Part shown: positions 1 to 9,118 of the stretch, piece by piece
How positions within the stretch are numbered: position 1 is the stretch's first letter
How the letters are laid out: every line of letters starts with the position of its first letter
Assembly (NCBI RefSeq): GCF_003703835.1
Contig: NZ_RDQR01000013.1
Location: forward strand, 1 to 64,000
Origin: Auritidibacter ignavus
GTDB taxonomy: Bacteria > Actinomycetota > Actinomycetes > Actinomycetales > Micrococcaceae
DNA length: 64,000 nt
Reading direction: 5' to 3'
The notes under the pieces: model-generated
Told to the model about the DNA's origin: nothing
The model's input: only the letters and a program-made list of their open reading frames with translations
Database searches by the model: none
Program-made: the position numbers and the translations under genes

Positions 1-930
1 CCGCTGATCGGCCACCACACCCTGCTGGCATCAAGATCCACCGCCGCGCCAGCTAATCGAACATCCGGGGATTATTTGTCTGAGGCACGGCCTACCTTTC
101 GCGGGGATCTTGACATGAGGCACCCCGGAGATGCTTCATTTGAACTACTCCCTACGCGACCAGTTCGACAGTTGGGAAATCTGGGACAACAACCGATACT
201 TTTAAAGTGGCGACGGGCAGCCCCCATGGTGGACAGTGGCACGCCAGCGGCAAGGAATGACCAAACCGCAGCCACCGTACAAGCAGCCGGACTTGACAGA
301 TCAAAAGTGGACTCCCCGTCAATCTTCCAGGAATTGATAATCGCGCAGGTGACCCGTCAGATCACTCGGGAGGAAGCGGAAGCGCTACTGGCGTAAACCA
401 GCGTCGCGCAGCGGACATGACCGAAGCGGAACGCCACGAGGCTATCGTCGATATGAACAACCGCTTGCTGGACGGCGCAATCGACGTGGAGCCGCGATAA
501 GCTGCCGAACGCGAGTAAAATCCGGCGCCTACACAAGGCATTGCAGGATCGGGGGCTAGACGTTGGTTTGGACCAGATGGGCGTAGCCAGCGACCAGTGG
601 GGGTTCGCTTCTCCCATGTTGGACAACTACCGCCGGACGGGGAGCCTAAAAGGTGTTGAGCTCCGCTGTACTCATCCGGGCATGCTTCCCTGGGGCTAAA
701 ATCCCTACGGTAAACGTACTGTCCAAAAACATTCTCGGGACACGCACATTCCGTCTCGTCTTCTATTGCAACACCACGGATAGACACCACCCGGTTACGC
801 TCGAACAAAGCATCGAACTCCCCCACGCACTACCCCTTCGCTCCATACGAGAAAAGAAGCTTCCCGTTTTGAGAAGAATCTTTCGAAAAGACCCGTTACA
901 TTTATTTATAGGTCCTTCTAGGGTATTTCT
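1..930. other. accessory region with no intact gene
   Basis: I find no convincing full-length gene here. Several short stretches read like protein but are cut by stops or frame changes: 131-205 (ends SWEIWDNNRYF, 24 codons after ATG), 417-500 (starts MTEAERHEAIVDMNNRLL) and 502-699 (contains RRLHKALQDRGLDVG). An open frame ending at 396 closes with ITREEAEALLA. All are on the plus strand, in different frames. This is what decayed genes beside an insertion sequence look like, but I recognise no family and assign no function. Parts around 840-930 are more AT-rich than the rest of the window. Confidence 0.4.
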
Positions 931-974
931 TAGGTCTATCCAAGGAGCTGGTCGCTGGCTCTGGTATGGCTGTG

Positions 975-1140
975 TTGCCCTGTCATTTCATGGTCCGGGG
1001 GGTGTTGCCGCCAGAGGTCCAGGACGCGCGTTGACTTCTCATAGGGATGCGGCCCAAGCAGTGTGTTGAGGTCTGTTCGTCACGTGGGTGCAAGCATCGG
1101 GTGTCATGATCACAGCGGCCTTGCTACCAGCAGTGAGGAA
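975..1140 (+). ncRNA. candidate IS110 bridge RNA (seekRNA)
   Basis: IS110-group elements encode a guide RNA of roughly 170-180 nt in the non-coding left end upstream of the transposase. This stretch has the right position and length. A stem can be drawn from GATGC (1046-1050) to GCATC (1094-1098), continued inward by CCCA and TGGG and closing on a loop of about 28 nt. An earlier GTCC (993-996) can pair with GGAC (1022-1025) around a loop of about 25 nt. GGGGGGTG at 997-1004 is exactly complementary to CACCCCCC at 2372-2379 near the right end of the element. Two internal loops with one complementary to an element end is the expected architecture, but folding was done by eye. Confidence 0.45.
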
Positions 1141-1147
1141 GACTGCC

Positions 1148-2356
1148 ATGACAACAACCTACGATGTGATCCTGGGGCTAGACGTTGGTAAAAGCGCACA
1201 TGACGGATGCGCTCTGACAACCACCGGCGAGAAACTCTACGACCGGGAATTACCGCAAGACGAAACCGCATTGCGAGACGTCATCGTTCAGCTCCAAGGG
1301 CACGGTTCAGTGCTGGTGGTGGTCGATCAGCCTAACACCATTGGTGCCTTACCGATCGCGGTGGCCCGAGACTGTGGCGCCACCGTGGCATACTTGCCGG
1401 GCTTGGCGATGCGCAAGACTGCTGATCTGTATCCCGGCCGGTCCAAAACTGATGCCCGGGACGCGTTCATCATTGCTGATACTGCCAGAACCATGCCCCA
1501 TACGCTACGAGCCGTGGATCGGGAATCTGATCTGTTCTCGGCGTTGAAAGTGCTGGCTGGGTTTGATGATGACCTGGCTCGGGAATGTACCCCAGCCATC
1601 AACCGACTACGATCGTTGCTGGTGCACATTTACCCGTCACTGGAACGAGTCTTCACCGGCACCGTCCTCACACGGCCCATTGTCCTGGAGTTGTTGATTC
1701 GGTATCACGGACCCCACGGCCTGCAGGCTGCTGACAAATCTGGGGTAAAACGCTGGGCGAAAAATCATGCCCGCAAAGACCCCTCCGCGTTGATCGACCA
1801 GATCTTCGCGGCCCTAGCTGAGCAAACGGTCACCGTGCCTGGAACAGCTACCGTGGAACTGATCATTCCCAGGATGGCCGCCCAGATCAAAGAGCTCAAA
1901 GCTCAACGCGCTCTGGTGGCCACCGAGGTGGAAGCGATGGTCGATGCTCACCCTCTTACCCAGGTCTTGATTTCTATGCCAGGAGTCGGAATCAAGACCG
2001 CCGCCACGATCCTGCTCACTGCAGCAGACTTCAGCTCCTTCCCCACCCCAGGTCACCTGGCCACCTACGCCGGCATTGCTCCCGTAACGTGTCGCTCTGA
2101 GACCTCGATCCGAGGTGAGTCCCCGGCCCGTTCTAGCAATAAACAACTCAACAACGCCTTATTCCGATCCGCATGGGTGGACTCCTGCCACGATCCGGTA
2201 TCGAAGGCCTACTACGACAAAAAACGCGCCGAAGGCAAACGCCACAACCAAGCCGTCATCGCCCTCGCCCGACGCCGATCCGACGTCCTGTTCGCCATGC
2301 TCAGAGACGGCACGTTCTACGAATCTCGCCCAGCACAACTTGTTCCAGCAGCTTGA
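1148..2356 (+). CDS. IS110-family transposase
   Basis: 402 residues. The N-terminal half is the RuvC-like DEDD domain: the first aspartate is in GLDVGKSAHD (D12), and the last two are in SKTDARDAFIIADTAR. The second acidic position falls in VVVDQPNTIGA, with Asp where many IS110 members have Glu. The C-terminal half is the Transposase_20 domain, beginning at SMPGVGIKTAATIL and containing the RSSNKQLNNALF segment with the catalytic-serine region. The ATG at 1148 is chosen over upstream in-frame starts because GAGGAAG lies just before it (about 1133-1140) and family members begin a few residues before GLDVG. The frame is intact, so the enzyme could be active with a guide RNA from its 5' flank. 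Confidence 0.93.
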   Translation: MTTTYDVILGLDVGKSAHDGCALTTTGEKLYDRELPQDETALRDVIVQLQGHGSVLVVVDQPNTIGALPIAVARDCGATVAYLPGLAMRKTADLYPGRSKTDARDAFIIADTARTMPHTLRAVDRESDLFSALKVLAGFDDDLARECTPAINRLRSLLVHIYPSLERVFTGTVLTRPIVLELLIRYHGPHGLQAADKSGVKRWAKNHARKDPSALIDQIFAALAEQTVTVPGTATVELIIPRMAAQIKELKAQRALVATEVEAMVDAHPLTQVLISMPGVGIKTAATILLTAADFSSFPTPGHLATYAGIAPVTCRSETSIRGESPARSSNKQLNNALFRSAWVDSCHDPVSKAYYDKKRAEGKRHNQAVIALARRRSDVLFAMLRDGTFYESRPAQLVPAA

Positions 2357-2379
2357 CGAAAACGATAGAAGCACCCCCC

Positions 2380-2502
2380 GTCGACGGTACTGAGCAAGCT
2401 CCGTCGATGCCAGGTTTCGAAGATTCCGAGTTAGACAACTACAATGCCGACCAGCTTGATGAGCCCGGCGACGACTACTCAAACGACAGCATCGTGAGCT
2501 AA
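2380..2502 (+). pseudogene. 3' remnant of an unidentified gene with an acidic tail
   Basis: Immediately after the presumed right end of the IS110 element a plus-strand frame stays open for about 40 codons and stops with TAA at 2500-2502. The peptide is strongly acidic (GFEDSELDNY, DEPGDDYSND) and ends in SIVS, like a disordered C-terminal tail. It is followed at 37 bp by a strong plus-strand terminator, so it looks like the end of a real transcription unit that the insertion cut. I could not identify the parent gene, and its 5' part is not recognisable to the left of the element. It could alternatively be chance open frame. Confidence 0.4.
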
Positions 2503-2536
2503 CCCCTCATCCCCAGTGTGGGGGACGTTGCTCCAG

Positions 2537-2584
2537 CATCCACCGGTCGCGTTCAGACAACTGAGCGTGGCCGGTGGATTTTTT
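2537..2584 (+). terminator. strong intrinsic terminator, plus strand
   Basis: CCACCGG (2540-2546) pairs with CCGGTGG (2571-2577), and the inner bases CGCGTTCAG and CTGAGCG extend the stem to an ACAA loop. Six T residues follow at 2579-2584. It faces the plus strand and ends the broken gene at 2502. No T run lies on the other side, so it should not serve the convergent gene ending at 2759. Confidence 0.85.
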
Positions 2585-2758
2585 AACGCGCGGAGTGGAC
2601 ACCGGGTGCGCCTGATCTGCGCGGCGTGTTACCTCCGCCGTGAGGTGCTGATCACCGTCGGGGTCAGGTTGACCTGTCGGCCCCACATCCACTCGACGGT
2701 GTCCACGCCGACGCGGTTGCGGGCGGTGCTGAGATGGCTCGTGCGGAGTCATCACGGG

Positions 2759-5700
2759 TCACTGTTCCGTCACATCGTTGGTGTCGGGCTCTTTGCGGTG
2801 GGAGCGACTACTGCGCCGGGTGCGTTGTGTCTGCTGATCCATCGTGCCCGGTTGCAGACCGATAAGATCACCCAGTCGGTCCACAGTTTTTTGCGGTTCG
2901 GCAAAAGAATCGATACTCCACACCGATACTGGCCGCCAGCCCGCTCGCTGAGCAGCCAGCGGGCGAAGTCGCGATCGCTCACGTACCGAAAGGTGCTGAT
3001 AGTGGCTACTACCGTCGGTGGTGACCGCCAGGGGGACCGTGTAGTCCTCCCCACCGGGAGTAGGCCGGTAGATTTCTGGATCCGGGTTCCAGATCAGCAA
3101 CTCCGCATGTAAAGCACCATCGGTGATCACCCGGGCGCCCCGGGCGAGGAGTTCCTCAGCGATCGGTTGCACCAGGGGGTCGGTGGTCGATTTCGTGACG
3201 CCGCCAGCCACAGCCTCGGTGTCTGTCCGTGGGGCAGAAATGAGTTCTATCATCTCCCAGAAGTAGCCGGCCCCAGCGGATAAACGAGCGGGGTCGACCT
3301 CTTGGGGGTGAATGCAGCTGAGCACCCGAAACGACTCGCGGGCACGGGTTGCCAGTCTCGCGTAGTACTCCACGCCGTGTTGTTCGGACAGTGGCCCAAA
3401 GTGGTGTACCACGGTGCCGTGGGAGGTGCGTCCATAACCCAGGGAGAAGATCACGGTGTCGCGCACCATTGACCCCGCCCGCTCCAGTGGTGCGACCACG
3501 AAGGGTTCGCCGTGGGGGGCAGTCTCGGCATTGAAGAAGCTGGTGGCCCAGCGGTGATCAGCGAGGTTGACGCGTATTGCTTCGGCCACCCTGCGGGCGT
3601 GCAACGGTGTGGTGGTCAACACCGCCACCGAGCGATGGGGGAACGTCTGGAACTGTTCAAAGACCAAATCGACCACACGATTGACTTCAGCAGTGGTGGA
3701 CTCCACTCCATCGTCGCCGTAGCCCGGGGTACCGGGCGCGGTGAGGTATTCGACCTCGGCCCCTCGGGAGGTATAGGCCCCGGTGATTTCCGCGGCGGTG
3801 GCCATTTTGTCCAGTTGTCCGTCATAGAGTTGGGTCCCGAGTAATCGGACCAGCGCCTGGGAGACACCACGGTGCATGGTCGACAGCGCGGTGGTCGGCA
3901 ACACTCGGCGCAGGGCCACGCACACCGATTCGGTCACGGCTGGTTCGCTACCGGTGGTGGGTTCCACGCAGACGTGGAACGGCTGGGGCCGTTCGGAGAC
4001 CGGGTCTCCGAAGGCAACCACCTGTTGAGCCCGGGCCATCGCGCCCAGACCCGTGGGCAAAGCCAAGGAACCAGCATCCAGGATCAACACGGCATCGAAG
4101 TGCAGTTTCTGCGGGGCTTGCGCCAAAGCCATCGGCGAGGACATCCATACCGGGATCAAGGGCTGCAGGAGCTCGGGATCAATGTCAGCGAGGTTCTCTA
4201 GTGTGGTCTCGCCCTCTTTGAGCATGGTCCGTAGCGTCGAAGCGGCAGTCTCGTGAGTGTCGCAGACCTCGTTCCAGCGCTGGGCCAGCGTCCAGTTCAA
4301 CGAGGAGGCGCCCAAGTCCAGATGCGTCCCATCGGCAAGACGGTACTCGGCTTCTAGTGTGTTCAGCTCGTCGCCGTCCATCACAGTCAGGGTCTCGTCG
4401 GAGGACAGCATCGCTTCCAGCACGGACTGCCACCAGGCCATCTCGAGTTCAGCGACCACGTTGTCTGCGGTGACTTCCCGTTCGGAGAAGTCGCGAAGTA
4501 GCTCACCGAGCCCGTGTTCAGTCAGCTGATCGACGACCAGGGTCCGTTCGGGCAGTGTCTGCAACGTTTCAGCGTCGTCGACCAGACGTTGGACGACGTC
4601 GGAGAGGTCGTTGATCGACAGACGCGCCAGTTCTTCGGCCCGCACCGCCGGTGTGGCTAACCGCTCTTGGAGCTGGGAAATATTGTCGGTCAGCACCGAC
4701 AGCTCCCGTTCGAGGGTGTCTAGTCCGGTGGGGATTTTAGGATGGCGTTTGGAGGTGGAGTACTGATTCCACGCGGTGAGTTGTTCTTGGACTTTCTCCA
4801 GAGCGTCGTGTAAATCGGGCACCGACACGCCGGGCCGCACGTACTCTTTAGCCACACGACGAAGTTTCGACCGCGTCATCGCCGACATCTCGATCTCGTG
4901 ATCGCGTCGCCAGGATCCTGACCCTGTGGCAGCAATCAGATCGGTCACCGGCCGATCGAAAATATCGGGGGTGAAGTGGTCCAGGGAGCCGCGCACACTT
5001 TGCAGCAGGGAAACTTGGTCGTTCCACTCATTGATGTTCGTCCCGGTCCGCAGGTGGGCATCCTCAGTGGCCTGGACCATCAGCTTTCGAACTCGCGGGA
5101 GGTGGTCGTTAATGTCTTCGGCCAGCTGGTAGGCAGCTTCGGCTTCTTGCACGTTGCGTAACCGCGCACCATACCACGGGGATTCGGTGGCGGCCCGTGA
5201 GAAGGCACCCAGTCTGGCCGCCGAGGTGAGCTTTTCAGCAATATCGTCCCGTGCGACGGTGGAATCCAGCACCGAACGTTTCAAGCGCACCGAAGTGCAT
5301 GGTGGCGGGTCCAAGGCGGTGAGCTCAGCCAGGGCGCGCATGGCCTGGTAAGGCGAGCAATTCCACCGCTCGCGCACCCGGTGGAGGCTCTCGGCATGAG
5401 CAACCAGCTGATCACGACGTTGCACCAGGGTTTGGTTCACCCGCTGGGTGGCCGGCTCTTTGGCAGCTTCGACACGTAGTAACGCCTGGATCATTTCTTC
5501 ACGCAACTGAGCGGAAGTATGGGTTGCACTGACGTGGAAGAGCATGCTGGCTAGTCCCACCGCGTCGGCACGACGGTAGAGCTCGTTGAGTGTCGTGGTG
5601 CGTTCAGCCACCATCAACACCCGGCGACCATCAGCGGCCAAGGCTGCTGCAGCGGCCAGCGCGGTCTGTGTTTCGCCGGTTCCCGGAGGAGCGGTTACCA

Positions 5701-6679
5701 CCACGGAATGTCCGGAGCGGATCAGGTCCACGGCGGTTTGTTGTGAGGGGTCGAGGTCGAAGACGAGTGGCTCATCGGCGGGGTCGCGCTGGTCCAACGG
5801 GGTGAGGTCCACCGCCTCCAGACTCGATTCTTCGGGTTCGACGAGTTCGGTCGCGAATTCGGTGCCGGCTTGCGCACGGTAGAGGTCGCGGAGCACGGGG
5901 TGATCAAATCCGGTGATCGCCGAAACCGATTCGTCGGTGAGATCAGCGAAAGTCGAGAGCAGAATACGGTGTTCGACCACCAGACCTCGAACCTCAGAGC
6001 TATACTCGCGCATCAGCTCCAGTGCGGGCAGAGGCTCGAGCTTATTGGTGGCGTAGGCGGCACGACGGAACTGCTCTGGGTCAAGTTCTACACCGTAGAC
6101 CGAGTGGAAGTACCGGGCCAGGGCCGGGTTGAGGATAGCTTGTCCGGTGAGCTGGACGTCAAAGTCTTCGCGTCCATTGCGCTGGCTCAAGCGCACAGGA
6201 GCCAGTAACACAGGCGCTGACATCTGGTGAGATGCCCCGCCATCGCTGATCCGCCAGGTCGCAATGCCGGCGGCGACGAAGCCGACGTTGATCCCACGAT
6301 CTTCAGCGAGTTCGTCGATCTTGGAGATCATGGCGGTGGCGGTAGCTCGAGCCGAGTTTTGTCCGGGTTGATCCCGCATCAGCGTGGAGAGGCGGGTGCG
6401 ACGTTTGGTCAGAAACTGTGTCAGCCCCGAGGGGTGGGAGTGGGTGATTTCCAGGGAGTTTGCCGTGGTCGGGGCAAACCGCAACATGGTGTCAGACTCT
6501 TGCCCGGTCGTGATCTGGTGTAGCCATTGGCCGAAGCTGATCTCGGGATCGTCGAAACCGGCTGTGCTCGGTGCGGAATCATCGGCAATGAAGTCGAGAT
6601 CGGTGCTGTCCAGTTCCTGGTTTTCGGCGCCACCGAGCTCTGTGTCGTCATCACGACGAGTGGGATCCGTTTCGTTCAC
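2759..6679 (-). CDS. large SF1 helicase-like AAA protein with degenerate ATPase motifs
   Basis: 1306 residues. The order is: acidic N terminus (1-50), a conserved region that in relatives precedes the helicase core (about 60-290), a P-loop region from about 308, a long helical insertion (about 400-760), the second helicase half, and a C-terminal region resembling the Vsr/DUF559-type nuclease-like domain (about 1170-1275). DPSQQTAVDLI is the usual Q-motif-like entry to SF1 helicases of the Sen1/DUF4011 type. The P-loop reads APPGTGETQ: residue 336, normally the ATP-binding lysine, is glutamate (codon GAA, 5672-5674). The Walker B position reads ILDAGSL instead of a DE pair, followed by VVAFGDPVSERPQPF. 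ATP hydrolysis is therefore doubtful. It lies downstream of guaA with a 117-bp gap. Its role is unknown. Confidence 0.75.
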   Translation of the reverse strand: MNETDPTRRDDDTELGGAENQELDSTDLDFIADDSAPSTAGFDDPEISFGQWLHQITTGQESDTMLRFAPTTANSLEITHSHPSGLTQFLTKRRTRLSTLMRDQPGQNSARATATAMISKIDELAEDRGINVGFVAAGIATWRISDGGASHQMSAPVLLAPVRLSQRNGREDFDVQLTGQAILNPALARYFHSVYGVELDPEQFRRAAYATNKLEPLPALELMREYSSEVRGLVVEHRILLSTFADLTDESVSAITGFDHPVLRDLYRAQAGTEFATELVEPEESSLEAVDLTPLDQRDPADEPLVFDLDPSQQTAVDLIRSGHSVVVTAPPGTGETQTALAAAAALAADGRRVLMVAERTTTLNELYRRADAVGLASMLFHVSATHTSAQLREEMIQALLRVEAAKEPATQRVNQTLVQRRDQLVAHAESLHRVRERWNCSPYQAMRALAELTALDPPPCTSVRLKRSVLDSTVARDDIAEKLTSAARLGAFSRAATESPWYGARLRNVQEAEAAYQLAEDINDHLPRVRKLMVQATEDAHLRTGTNINEWNDQVSLLQSVRGSLDHFTPDIFDRPVTDLIAATGSGSWRRDHEIEMSAMTRSKLRRVAKEYVRPGVSVPDLHDALEKVQEQLTAWNQYSTSKRHPKIPTGLDTLERELSVLTDNISQLQERLATPAVRAEELARLSINDLSDVVQRLVDDAETLQTLPERTLVVDQLTEHGLGELLRDFSEREVTADNVVAELEMAWWQSVLEAMLSSDETLTVMDGDELNTLEAEYRLADGTHLDLGASSLNWTLAQRWNEVCDTHETAASTLRTMLKEGETTLENLADIDPELLQPLIPVWMSSPMALAQAPQKLHFDAVLILDAGSLALPTGLGAMARAQQVVAFGDPVSERPQPFHVCVEPTTGSEPAVTESVCVALRRVLPTTALSTMHRGVSQALVRLLGTQLYDGQLDKMATAAEITGAYTSRGAEVEYLTAPGTPGYGDDGVESTTAEVNRVVDLVFEQFQTFPHRSVAVLTTTPLHARRVAEAIRVNLADHRWATSFFNAETAPHGEPFVVAPLERAGSMVRDTVIFSLGYGRTSHGTVVHHFGPLSEQHGVEYYARLATRARESFRVLSCIHPQEVDPARLSAGAGYFWEMIELISAPRTDTEAVAGGVTKSTTDPLVQPIAEELLARGARVITDGALHAELLIWNPDPEIYRPTPGGEDYTVPLAVTTDGSSHYQHLSVRERSRLRPLAAQRAGWRPVSVWSIDSFAEPQKTVDRLGDLIGLQPGTMDQQTQRTRRSSRSHRKEPDTNDVTEQ

Positions 6680-6796
6680 AGCAGCCTCGTCCTTCCTGAT
6701 CGATAGTCCTCGCTGAAACTATCCAACCGCACATTGGGCGAGATCGGGCGGTGAACCACCGAGATGGTCCCAGATTTTCTCACGGGGATCGCTTTA

Positions 6797-8407
6797 TTAC
6801 TCCCATTCGATGGTTCCCGGGGGCTTGGATGTCACATCCAACACAACCCGGTTGATCTCATCGACCTCATTGGTAATGCGATTGGAGATCTTGGAGAGCA
6901 CGTCGTAGGGCACCTTCGCCCAGTCAGCGGTCATCGCATCATCGGAAACCACCGGGCGTAGTACGATCGGGTGACCATAAGTTCTGGCATCACCCTGCAC
7001 ACCCACGGAGCGAACATCAGCCAACAGCACGACCGGGCACTGCCAGATCTCCCGATCCAACCCGGCTGCGGTCAGCTCGGCACGCACAATTGCGTCGGCG
7101 GCCCGCAGGGTGTCGAGACGTTCTTTGGTGACTTCGCCGATAATACGGATACCCAGGCCGGGGCCAGGGAAGGGCTGACGCCAGACAATCTCATCAGGCA
7201 GGCCCAGTTCAGTTCCCACGGCGCGGACCTCGTCTTTGAACAGGGCTCGCAGTGGCTCGACGAGTTCAAATTCAATATCGTCCGGCAACCCGCCCACGTT
7301 GTGGTGGGACTTGATCACAGCGGTCCCGTCTCCCCCACCGGATTCGACGATGTCGGGGTACACGGTTCCCTGGACCAGGAACTTCACTGGGGGCAGATCC
7401 TGATCAGCGGTTTCTGCCACAATCTCGGCTTGTGCCCGTTCGAAGGTGCGGATGAATTTTTCGCCGATGATCTTGCGCTTGGCTTCGGGGTCACTCACAC
7501 CGGATAACGCCTGCAGGAAGTCTTCTTCGGCGTCCAACATCACCAGACGGGCTCCCCCGGAAGCGGCTCCAAAAGCACGTTCGATTTCGACTGATTCGTC
7601 GTGGCGCATCAGTCCGTGGTTGACATAGACGCAGGTGAGCCGGTCACCAATGGCGCGTTGCACTAGCGCGGCGGCCACCGCGGAGTCCACCCCGCCGGAA
7701 AGGCCACAGATGGCTCGAGCGTCACCGACCTGATCCTTGATCAGTTGCACCTGCTCGTCAATAACACTGCTGGTGGTCCATTCCGGACGCAATCCGGCAC
7801 CGTGGTAGAGAAAGTTCGTGATGGTGTCCTGACCGAAGGGAGTATGTTTCACCTCGGGATGCCACTGGACGCCGAAAATCTTCTTTTCGGTGTTCTCGAA
7901 AGCGGCCACACTGGCATGCGGAGTCGAGGCAATGACGGTAAACCCTTCGGGGGCTTGCGACACCGCGTCGGAGTGCGACATCCACACCGTCTGGTCGGCG
8001 GGCTGACCCGCCAGCAGTACCGAGTCTGTCGCTAGGCTGGTCAGCGGTGTGGAGCCGTATTCGCGCCGTTCGGTCCGCGCCACCGTACCACCCAACGCCT
8101 GGGTAATGGCCTGGAATCCATAGCAGAGGCCTAGCACCGGGATGCCGGCTTCCAGCAGGTCCGGGTCAATTCCGGGAGCGCCGTCTTCGTAGGCCGAGGA
8201 TGGTCCGCCCGAGAGGATAAGCGCGGCGGGTTTGCGCGCCACAATGTCTTGGACCGGGGTGGAGTGCGCGACCACTTCGGAGTAGACATGAGCCTCACGG
8301 ACACGCCGGGCAATCAACTGGGCGTATTGAGCTCCAAAGTCCACCACCAACACGGTGGGGAAATCAGCGGCAATGTCTGGGTTATCTGCGCGGGATGGAT
8401 CAGTCAC
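6797..8407 (-). CDS. guaA: GMP synthase (glutamine-hydrolysing)
   Basis: 536 residues, full length. It converts XMP to GMP using glutamine and ATP. The class I glutamine amidotransferase domain fills residues 17-205, with the nucleophile Cys95 in GLCYGFQ and His183/Glu185 in WHPEVKHT. The ATP-pyrophosphatase domain follows, with its PP-loop SGGVDSAV at 237-244, and the dimerisation domain ends in the family-typical PPGTIEWE. It is the last gene of the guaB-guaB3-SURF1-DUF3817-DedA-guaA run, 4 bp after the DedA gene, so it probably shares transcripts with the other guanine-nucleotide genes. Confidence 0.98.
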   Translation of the reverse strand: MTDPSRADNPDIAADFPTVLVVDFGAQYAQLIARRVREAHVYSEVVAHSTPVQDIVARKPAALILSGGPSSAYEDGAPGIDPDLLEAGIPVLGLCYGFQAITQALGGTVARTERREYGSTPLTSLATDSVLLAGQPADQTVWMSHSDAVSQAPEGFTVIASTPHASVAAFENTEKKIFGVQWHPEVKHTPFGQDTITNFLYHGAGLRPEWTTSSVIDEQVQLIKDQVGDARAICGLSGGVDSAVAAALVQRAIGDRLTCVYVNHGLMRHDESVEIERAFGAASGGARLVMLDAEEDFLQALSGVSDPEAKRKIIGEKFIRTFERAQAEIVAETADQDLPPVKFLVQGTVYPDIVESGGGDGTAVIKSHHNVGGLPDDIEFELVEPLRALFKDEVRAVGTELGLPDEIVWRQPFPGPGLGIRIIGEVTKERLDTLRAADAIVRAELTAAGLDREIWQCPVVLLADVRSVGVQGDARTYGHPIVLRPVVSDDAMTADWAKVPYDVLSKISNRITNEVDEINRVVLDVTSKPPGTIEWE

Positions 8408-8411
8408 GTTC

Positions 8412-9101
8412 TCAGTCTAACTGAGCCGCACCGGGGCGCTGCGCCGTTTTTCGGGACCGGATCTTGTAGACCACGTAGGCGATCAATGCCAGCAGGAGCA
8501 ACCCGATCACCAGGTATTGGAACCAACCGGCGGCCTGTTCCAGCAGGTACCAGTTCTCCCCGAGCAGAAATCCACCGTAGACAAAGATGGTGTTCCAGAT
8601 CGCTGATCCGGTCAGGGTCAAGAGCCCAAACTTCCACCAGTTCATGCGCTCAACTCCCGCCGGTAGCGAGATCAGTGAGCGGAAGATCGGCACCATACGA
8701 CCGAGGAACACGGTCCAATAACCGTGTTTGTTGAACCAGTTTATGGTGGCGTCGATCTCCCTGCGCTCCACGAGCGGCAATTTCGTCAACAGATTCACGG
8801 TGCGCTGGTGCCCCAGCCAGGCACCCAGCCCGTAGAGACAGTATGCGCCCAGGACTGATCCAACGGTCGCGAACAGCACCGCGGAGGCCCAGGTGAACTG
8901 CGCCTGGTCGGAGGCGGCGCTAAATCCGGCCAGGGGCAGGATCACTTCGGAGGGAATCGGCGGGAAGAGGTTTTCGATCAGCACCAACAGCCCGACACCG
9001 GTGGGGCCTAAGGCGTTCATAACCGCCACGGCCCAATCGCCGATCAGGCCAAAAGCAGAGTCGGCGGAGTTGGCCTGGGTGGCCATCAACTCCTGGAGCA
9101 T
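8412..9101 (-). CDS. DedA family membrane protein
   Basis: 229 residues with several hydrophobic segments (about 25-65, 75-95, 145-170, 190-215). The DedA/SNARE-associated signature is visible: [18 protein letters not shown] near residue 45 and [21 protein letters not shown] near 135. DedA proteins are inner-membrane proteins linked to membrane homeostasis, and several act as undecaprenyl-phosphate or phospholipid flippases; which substrate applies here is unknown. The start at 9101 has GGAG about 8 bp upstream. It sits 17 bp after the DUF3817 gene and 4 bp before guaA, so it is probably co-transcribed, with no obvious functional link to GMP synthesis. Confidence 0.9.
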   Translation of the reverse strand: MLQELMATQANSADSAFGLIGDWAVAVMNALGPTGVGLLVLIENLFPPIPSEVILPLAGFSAASDQAQFTWASAVLFATVGSVLGAYCLYGLGAWLGHQRTVNLLTKLPLVERREIDATINWFNKHGYWTVFLGRMVPIFRSLISLPAGVERMNWWKFGLLTLTGSAIWNTIFVYGGFLLGENWYLLEQAAGWFQYLVIGLLLLALIAYVVYKIRSRKTAQRPGAAQLD

Positions 9102-9118
9102 GATGGTGTCTCCGATCG

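Larger units (their letters stand above)
940..2380 (+). mobile_element. IS110-family insertion sequence (ends approximate)
   Basis: The element consists of a DEDD-type transposase gene (1148-2356) preceded by about 200 bp of structured non-coding DNA. IS110 elements usually lack clear terminal inverted repeats and target duplications, so the ends cannot be read directly. The right end is placed near the run GCACCCCCC (2371-2379) because a different reading frame with protein character follows. The left end is put near 940-960 by analogy with the usual length of the non-coding left end. TTGACG at 2353-2358, overlapping the transposase stop, could supply a -35 box for a promoter formed at the junction of the circular form, with TGGTATGGC (962-970) as an extended -10. 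That last point is inference from known IS110 biology. Confidence 0.7.

Noticed and set aside
653-1069. 138-codon plus-strand frame ahead of the transposase
   Set aside because: No protein character, and its second half runs through the structured non-coding left end of the IS110 element.
2516-3112. Plus-strand frame of about 200 codons over the terminator and the helicase-like gene end
   Set aside because: It begins at the terminator stem and overlaps a conserved minus-strand gene; nothing supports it.
2759-6679. The helicase-like protein as part of a phage-defence system
   Set aside because: It has a helicase-nuclease layout, but it stands next to guaA without partner genes, and its ATPase motifs are lost. 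No defence island is visible.
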